The notes under the pieces are model-generated. The model had not been told where the DNA came from. It did not search any database and saw only the letters and a list, made by a program, of their open reading frames with translations. Below, piece after piece: positions 58,130 to 64,000 of a stretch of 64,000 nt of DNA. Position numbers and translations under genes: made by a program. The stretch covers positions 114,673,118-114,737,117 of the forward strand of contig NC_080685.1 in NCBI RefSeq assembly GCF_030445035.2, read 5' to 3'. Each line of letters starts with the position of its first letter. Positions within the stretch are counted from its first letter, which is position 1. The stretch comes from Dasypus novemcinctus (lineage: Eukaryota > Chordata > Mammalia > Cingulata > Dasypodidae).

Positions 58130-60890
58130 AATAACCAAGCTGCCCTAGATAGCAAGAGACTGAACGATAGGCTTACAAGAAATTGGAGGGTGGAGGAAGG
58201 ATATGAGCTGATGTCTGCAGGGGTGGAATTTAAGACAAGATGGTGGTAAGTATGAACACAAAGAAGAGATAGATGGGGGGCAAGGGGTTGCCTTTGGTTG
58301 GGGCTTTGTGGGTTTGAGGGTGGCTGGGGAGGGGTGGATGGGTAACATTGCCCAAAATTGGGGGGAGGGAGGGGTTGCATACGAACACAGGAGAGGGTCA
58401 GGTGTTGGTGGAGAGTAAAATGCCAAGAAAATCATATCAAAATATAATATAGAGGGTTACCTGTTTAGAACGCTCAGAGGGGAGGGTCTGATGCAGGACG
58501 GGCTCCTGGGCAATGTCTAAATGCTCATTCTGCCAGAGTGGGTGACACCATGGGTAGAAACCCAAGTAGTGTGAGTGGGGGTGGACCCACATCCTGGGGA
58601 GGACTAATGCCATCAAATAGAGGGAACTGTATCCCTCGAGAGAAAGGGTGGCTCCCAGGGCATTGGGGCAGTTGAGCAAGTTAGGCCCTGAACACTACTC
58701 CATCTATCTCTGGAAGTGGCTCCTTGGGAAACGGAGGTTGGCTGTCACTGTGGGCACCAAGGTGGAAGGGAAAATGGACGTTAAATGTGTGGAACCAAGG
58801 TAAATGGGGGGTAAGAGAGGAGTTTCGTGAGAGTATACAAGGATGGATATAAAACATGTAATATTACACCATAACATATAGGAGATGACAGACTGATAAT
58901 GTAAACCATAATGTAAAACATAGGATAACTAAGAATGTAAAAAAATCTGTATCCTAAAGTATGCACCACAATGTAAGCACAGATGTCACCTTGTTAGAAA
59001 ACTATTGTCTTAGACGCTGTACATCACGTTAAGTAAATATGATGTGAATAGGGTGTAAGGGTATCGCTGTGGAAGGGAAAAGGTTTTGTGGTGGATGTAT
59101 GGGAGTGCTGTATATTATATACATGCATTGCTGTGGTCTAGGGCTCCTGTGAGGAGAAGCTCAATAATTAGGGGAAAAAGAAAAAAAGAAAAAGATAGGA
59201 TGTAGAATTTTTTCCAAGTCAACATGTATTCTCTATCTAACCTTTAAACCCATCGCTATATGCCATTCCCTAGTAAGGGACCCTGACATTATATTGGGCT
59301 TCAAATTTCGGGGAGTTCTGGATCACAGAGTGTTTCAACAATGGCAATGGAGGGATACTGGTATAGGATACCACTGACAGGTGATATATGGCTGACAGGG
59401 AGCGGTACAGAACATATGTCCAGGGTGCATGGTAAAGTTTGGATATACTCATAGTGGCAACAATTAAAAACCACCAGCAGGGGGGGGTACTGGGTTCCTG
59501 GCCAGTGGTGCTCTGTTGTGGTCCCTAGGGGAGCAGCAACAGTCTCCCAGGTGCAGCGGCGGGGACCGGGAGGGAGTGAGGGTTCAACAGTGAGCCCCTG
59601 ATGCTAAGGACTATGCTTGTGAGCTGATAAGCCTAAAATAAGAACAAGGCCTAGAGCAGCATTGTGCCTGGGAATTTCGTCCTGTCAGCCTTCATGTTAC
59701 TCAAATGTGGCCAGTCTCGAAGCCAAACTCAGCATGTAAATGCAATGCCTTCCCCCCAGCGTGGGACATGACACCCGGGGATGAGCCTCCCTGGCACCGT
59801 GGGACCACTATCAACTACCAACTGATGATGCAACTGGAAAATGACCTTATACGGAAGGTTCAATGAGGATCAGCAGAATACCCCTGTCTACATAAAATAA
59901 CATGTCTTTAAAATGCTGTTTGACCTAATGTAAGGGGGAAATGGAAAGGAGAAATGAGTTTATATGGCTATGAGTCTCTAAAAAAGAGTCTGGAGGCTGT
60001 CAGATGATTGCCCTTATGCACAACTGAGCAGAGTCGGAGAGACAGATAAAGCAGATACAATCCCCAGATATTGGTTCCTTTGAGGGCTAAAGAGACCCAT
60101 GGGAGTTATGGTCATGGCTGATGGGGTTAACTACCAGGTCAGATGGCCCCTCTTTGGAAATGGTGTTTATGTGTGATGAATCTGGACTCAGATGGGATCT
60201 CTCTTCATAAGACTTTCATGCTAATGTGCTGGAGGTGCACTTAGTGTTGGGGTTTAAGATATATTTAGGGGATTTGAATCTCTGGACTGACAATGTGATA
60301 GCCAGGTCCTAAGCCTCAACAGACTCCAGCACCTACAATCTGATTTATTGGACTTACCATACTCAGGGAAGATGGAGTTGAAGAAGGACAACCACCACAC
60401 CATGGAGCCTAGAGTGATTACAACTGAAAGTGGGAGGATTGCATCCAGCATCCATGTGGAATCTGAGCCTCCTCTTGACATAGAGGTGCAATGGACACAA
60501 CCAATCCAATATCCACATAGAAGAGGTGGCATTGGATTGGGAAAAGTGGACATGGTGGCTGATGGGTATGGGGAAAGGCAGGAAGAGATGAGAGGTGGAG
60601 GCATCTTTGGGACATGGAGATGCCCTGGATGGTGCTTCAGGGGCAATCACCAGACATTGTAAATCCTCACAGGGCCCACTGGATGGAATGGGGGAGAATA
60701 TGGGCCATGATGTGGACCATTGCCCATGAGGTGCAGAGGTGCCCAAAGATGTACTTACCAAATGCAATGGATGTGTCATGATGATGGGAACGAGTGTTGC
60801 TGGGGGGGGGGGGAGAAATGGGGTGGGGGGGTGGGGTTGAATGGGACCTCATATATATTTTTTAATGTAATATTATTACAAAGTCAATTA
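58130..60890 (+). other. L1-C 3' UTR, 2.76 kb
   Basis: Aligns throughout with 6723-9484. The G-rich tract is at 58276-58375 (runs such as GGGGGGAGGGAGGGG). The terminal block 60640-60860 is the sequence that recurs as truncated insertions elsewhere in the window. No open frame is conserved with L1-A. Confidence 0.88.
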
Positions 60891-61439
60891 AAAAATACAC
60901 TTGCAGCAAACATCAGCAGACTAGAAGAGGCAGAGCAGAGAATTAGTGATGTGGAAGACAGTGCATTGGAAAGCAAACAGATAGTAGAAGCAGTCAATAA
61001 AAAGGTAGAAAAAATCCAGATAGGACTTAGGGACCTGAATGATAATGCAAAACGCTCAAACATACGTATTATAGGCATTCCAGAAGGAGAAGAGAAGGGA
61101 AAGGGGTCAGAAGGAGTGTTACAGGAAATAATGACTGAAAACTTCCCAAATCTACTGAAAGAGACAGACGTACATATCCAAGAAGCACAGTGCACTCCAC
61201 TGGTCATAAATCCCAACAGGCCCACCCCAAGACATATACTTGTCAAATTATCCAATGCTGAAGACAAAGAGAAAATCCTAAAAGCAGCAAGAGAAAAGAA
61301 AACCATCACATACAAGGGACACTCCATAAGATTAAGTGCTGATTTCTCATCTGAAACCATGGAGGCAAGAAGGCAGTGGTATGATATAGTCAAGGTAATA
61401 AGGGAAAAAAATTTCCAACCAAGAATACTCTATCCAGCT
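60891..61439 (+). pseudogene. L1-D ORF1, central part (RRM and C-terminal domain start)
   Basis: Continues from codon 89 of the 50531 frame after the duplication. It is open through NISRLEEAEQRISDVEDSAL, the RRM, and the C-terminal motif to PRILYPA, where a 270 bp L1 fragment interrupts. The 261-codon frame from 60720 is an accidental fusion of L1-C 3' UTR, this ORF1 part and the inserted fragment. Confidence 0.9.
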
Positions 61440-61709
61440 GTATATCCTCACAGGGCCCACTGGATGGAATGGAGGAGAGTATGGGGCCATGATGTGGATC
61501 ATTGACTATGAGGTGCAGAGGTGCCCAAAGATATACTTACCAAATCCAATTGATTGTCATGGATGATGGGAGGGAGTGTTCCTGGCGGGGGGGGGGGAGA
61601 GGTGGGGTGGGGGGGGTGGGGTTGAATGGGTCCTCACATATATATTTTTAATGTAATATTATTACAAAAGTCAATAAAATAAAAAAATATAAAAAATTTT
61701 TTAAAAAAT
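61440..61709 (+). mobile_element. Short L1 3' fragment inserted in L1-D ORF1
   Basis: Matches the last 240 bp of the L1 3' UTR (CCTCACAGGGCCCACTGGAT on) and ends in an A/T-rich tail. ORF1 sequence before (TATCCAGCT) and after (ATGATGGAGAG) is separated by 16 bp in other copies (2728-2743), and these bases are missing here. No target-site duplication is visible. It may be an endonuclease-independent or deletion-associated insertion. Confidence 0.88.
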
Positions 61710-61852
61710 ATGATGGAGAGTTCAAAATATTCACAGATAAACAGAAAGTGAAAGAGTATATCAACAAGAAACCTCCCCTTCAAGAAATTCTTAAGGGAGT
61801 TCTGCAGGAAGAAAGGAAAAAACAGGACAGTCAGAGATGGAGGAGAGTGTAA
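61710..61852 (+). pseudogene. L1-D ORF1, C-terminal end
   Basis: GEFKIFTDKQKVKEYINKKP matches the C-terminal tail of L1-C ORF1. TAA at 61850-61852 is at the same place as in L1-A. Confidence 0.88.
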
Positions 61853-61924
61853 GAGCAACAAAAAGAGAAGGGAAAAAATAAAAATAATACAAAAAAATAT
61901 AACAAACACAAATCCAACCAAAAT

Positions 61925-64000
61925 ATGGCTGCCACAAATAATTCTCTGAACATAATAACACTGAACGTCATCGGATTAAACTCACCAGTCAAGATTCAGA
62001 CTGGACACTAGATAAGGAAAATAGACCCATCTATATGCTGTCTACAAGAGACACATCTTAGACCCAGAGACTCATGGAGGTTGAAAGTGAATGGCTGGAA
62101 AACAATCATACAAGCAACACAACAACCAAAAAAAGGCATAAGCAGCTATATTAATATCAGACAAAATAGACTTTAAATGTGAAACAATTGTGAGAGACAA
62201 AGAAGGATACTACATTTTAGTGAAAGGGAAAATCTGCCAAGAAGATCAAAGATCATAAATATTTATGCTCCTAACAAGGGTGCCTCTAAATACGTGAGAC
62301 AAACGCTGGAAAAACTAAGTGAAAAAAATAAATACATCTACAATTATAAGTGGGAGATTTCAATACACCACTATCAACTCTAGACAGAACATCTCAAAAA
62401 GAGAATCACTAAAGAAACAAAACAATTGAACAGTATATTAGAAGAGCTGGATATAATAGACATATATAGATCATTACACCCAAACACAGCAGGATATACA
62501 TTTTTCTCAAGTGCACATGGATCATTCTCCAAGATAGACCATATGCTAGGCCACAAAGAAAGGCTTAATGAATTCAGAAAGATTGAAATCATACAAAACA
62601 ATATCTCTGACCCACAGTGGAGTGAAGCTGGAAATTTGCAAGGGACAGAAGGCCAGACTTCACACTACAAATTTAGAAATTAAAATAACACACTCTTAGA
62701 AAAACAGTGGGTCAAAGAGGAAATCTCAAAAGAAATCAATGACTACCTTGAAACAAATGATAATGATACACAACATTACCCAAAATTTATGGGATTGCAG
62801 CCAAAAGCAGTACTGAGAGGGAAATTTATAGCCATAAATTCATACATCAAAAAAGAAGAAAGAGCAAAAATTGAAGAACTAACTGCACATTTTGACAGAA
62901 TTAGAAAAACAACAACAAAGTAACCCAACAGGAAGAAGGAAGGAAGGAAATAACAAAAGATAAGAGCAGAATTAAATGAAATACAAAATAAGAAAGCCCT
63001 TGAAAAATAAACAAGACCAAGAGCTGGTTTTTTGAGAAGATCAACAAAATTGAGAAACCTTTAGTGAGACTAACAAAGAAAAAAAGAGAAAAGATGCAAA
63101 TACACAAAAATAAGAAATGAGAAGGAGGTGATATCACCACTGACCCCACAGAAATAAAGGACTATCATAAGAGGGATATTTTGAAAAACTTATATTCCAA
63201 CAAAAATGACAATTTAGAGGAAATGGACAAATTCCTAGAAACACATAAGCAGCCCATATTGACGAAATAAGAAATTGACAATCTTAACAAACCAATCCCA
63301 AGCAAAGAGATAGAATCAGTCATTAAAAATCTCCCAACTAAGAAGAGCCCAGGGCCAGACGGCTTCACAGGTGGAATGCTACAAAACATTCCAGAAAGAA
63401 CTAACACCAATCCTGTTGAAACTATTCCGAAAATATCGAAACAGAAGGAACACTGCCTAATTCCATCTATGATGCCAACATTACCCTAGTACCAAAGCAA
63501 ACAAAGACACCACAAAAAAGGGAAAATTACAGATCAATTTCTCTAATGAACCTAGACGCAAAAATACTTAACAAAATACTTGCTAATGCTATTCAACAAC
63601 CACATTAAATGGATTATACACCATGACCAAGTGGGATTTATTCCAGGTATGCAAGATGGTTCAACATAAGAAAATCAATCAATCGTGATACACCATATAA
63701 ACAGATTGAGAGAAAAAAACCACATGATTATATCTATAGATGCAGAAAAGGCATTTGACAAAATACAGCACCCCTTCCTGATAAAAACACTCCAAAAGAT
63801 CAGAATATAGGAAACTTTTTGATCATGATAAAGAGTATATATGAAAAACCTAAAGCCAACATTGTTTACAATGGAGAAAATCCTGAAATCCTTCCCTCTA
63901 AACTCAGGAACAAGACAAGGATGCCCATTGTCTCCGCTCCTATTTAACATTGTCTTGGAAGTACTTGCTCGAGCACTGAGACAAGAACCAGATATAAAAG
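61925..64000 (+). pseudogene. L1-D ORF2, endonuclease and RT, many one-base indels, cut by window edge
   Basis: ATG at 61925 starts a MAATNNSL-type N terminus (L1-C has MANTNNSL). Endonuclease and RT blocks are recognisable by alignment with L1-C, up to the [10 protein letters not shown] motif at about 63906-63935. The longest open piece is 85 codons (62426-62683). One-base gains or losses occur roughly every 100-150 bp, for example near 61995, 62245, 62350, 62615, 62780, 63170 and 63655. That is a far higher rate than in L1-A or L1-C. Old age alone does not fit, because base substitutions remain modest. The copy is dead as written. Confidence 0.88.

Larger units (their letters stand above)
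50809..60890 (+). mobile_element. Complete L1 (L1-C), 10.1 kb including a SINE, inserted in L1-D
   Basis: Starts GGGGAGGAGGAGGCAAGATGG and ends AAGTCAATTA before a short A run. A perfect 14 bp duplication AAAAATACACTTGC (50795-50808 and 60891-60904) marks the insertion. Parts: 5' UTR 50809-52879, ORF1 52880-53848, ORF2 53922-58129 with a SINE, 3' UTR 58130-60890. Without the SINE it is about 9.7 kb. ORF1 is nearly intact and ORF2 is not, so the copy is non-autonomous. The tail is unusually short. Confidence 0.95.
60891..64000 (+). mobile_element. Host L1 (L1-D), continuation past the window end
   Basis: Rest of ORF1 (to 61852) and ORF2 from 61925 to beyond the edge, at about RT motif B. Together with 49333-50808 it forms one element. 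Confidence 0.92.

Noticed and set aside
60720..61505. 261-codon plus-strand frame
   Set aside because: It is an accidental fusion of L1-C 3' UTR, L1-D ORF1 and an inserted L1 fragment.
1..64000. CRISPR array, operon or bacterial-type defence system
   Set aside because: There are no regularly spaced identical short repeats and no bacterial gene architecture. The window is mammalian repeat DNA.

Overview
This is repeat-dense mammalian DNA with no intact host gene. Four copies of a tRNA-derived SINE have the layout and sequence of the armadillo DAS-SINEs (A box, B box, about 370-430 bp, A-rich tail). Together with a very long L1 family that dominates the window, they point to an armadillo such as Dasypus. 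This assignment comes from recognising the repeats, not from a database search.

Layout. 1-9484: a near full-length sense L1 (L1-A). 9485-14894: a decayed class I endogenous retrovirus with pol, integrase, env and a 3' LTR; a SINE splits its integrase. 14895-17115: older L1 3'-UTR sequence holding a minus-strand processed pseudogene. 17120-21440: parts of two more retroviruses in opposite orientation, a minus-strand betaretrovirus-like one and a plus-strand class I one, plus a twin-primed L1. 21440-42100: three or four copies of a roughly 5.4 kb low-copy unit. These copies are broken by a minus-strand L1, an HNRNPD retrocopy, an older L1 and SINEs. 42100-49332: unassigned sequence, a SINE, an old L1M-like element interrupted by a GC-rich minus-strand processed pseudogene, and L1 3' ends. 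49333-64000: a three-level nest. A host L1 with its own GC-rich monomeric 5' end is split inside ORF1 by a complete 10 kb L1 (L1-C). L1-C is itself split in ORF2 by a young SINE. The host L1 also carries a 270 bp L1 3' fragment in ORF1.

Function. Nothing here works as a pathway. The only long conserved open frame in sense is ORF1 of L1-C (305 codons after its original start was lost). Every ORF2, every retroviral gene and the HNRNPD copy carries stops or frameshifts. The most informative signals concern L1 biology. The family is about 9.7 kb long with a 2.8 kb 3' UTR. An antisense open frame lies over the 5' UTR of L1-C, and its translation is partly matched in L1-A. The host L1 has a different, monomer-like 5' end. 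One insertion lacks target-site duplications. I found no convincing novel multi-gene system.
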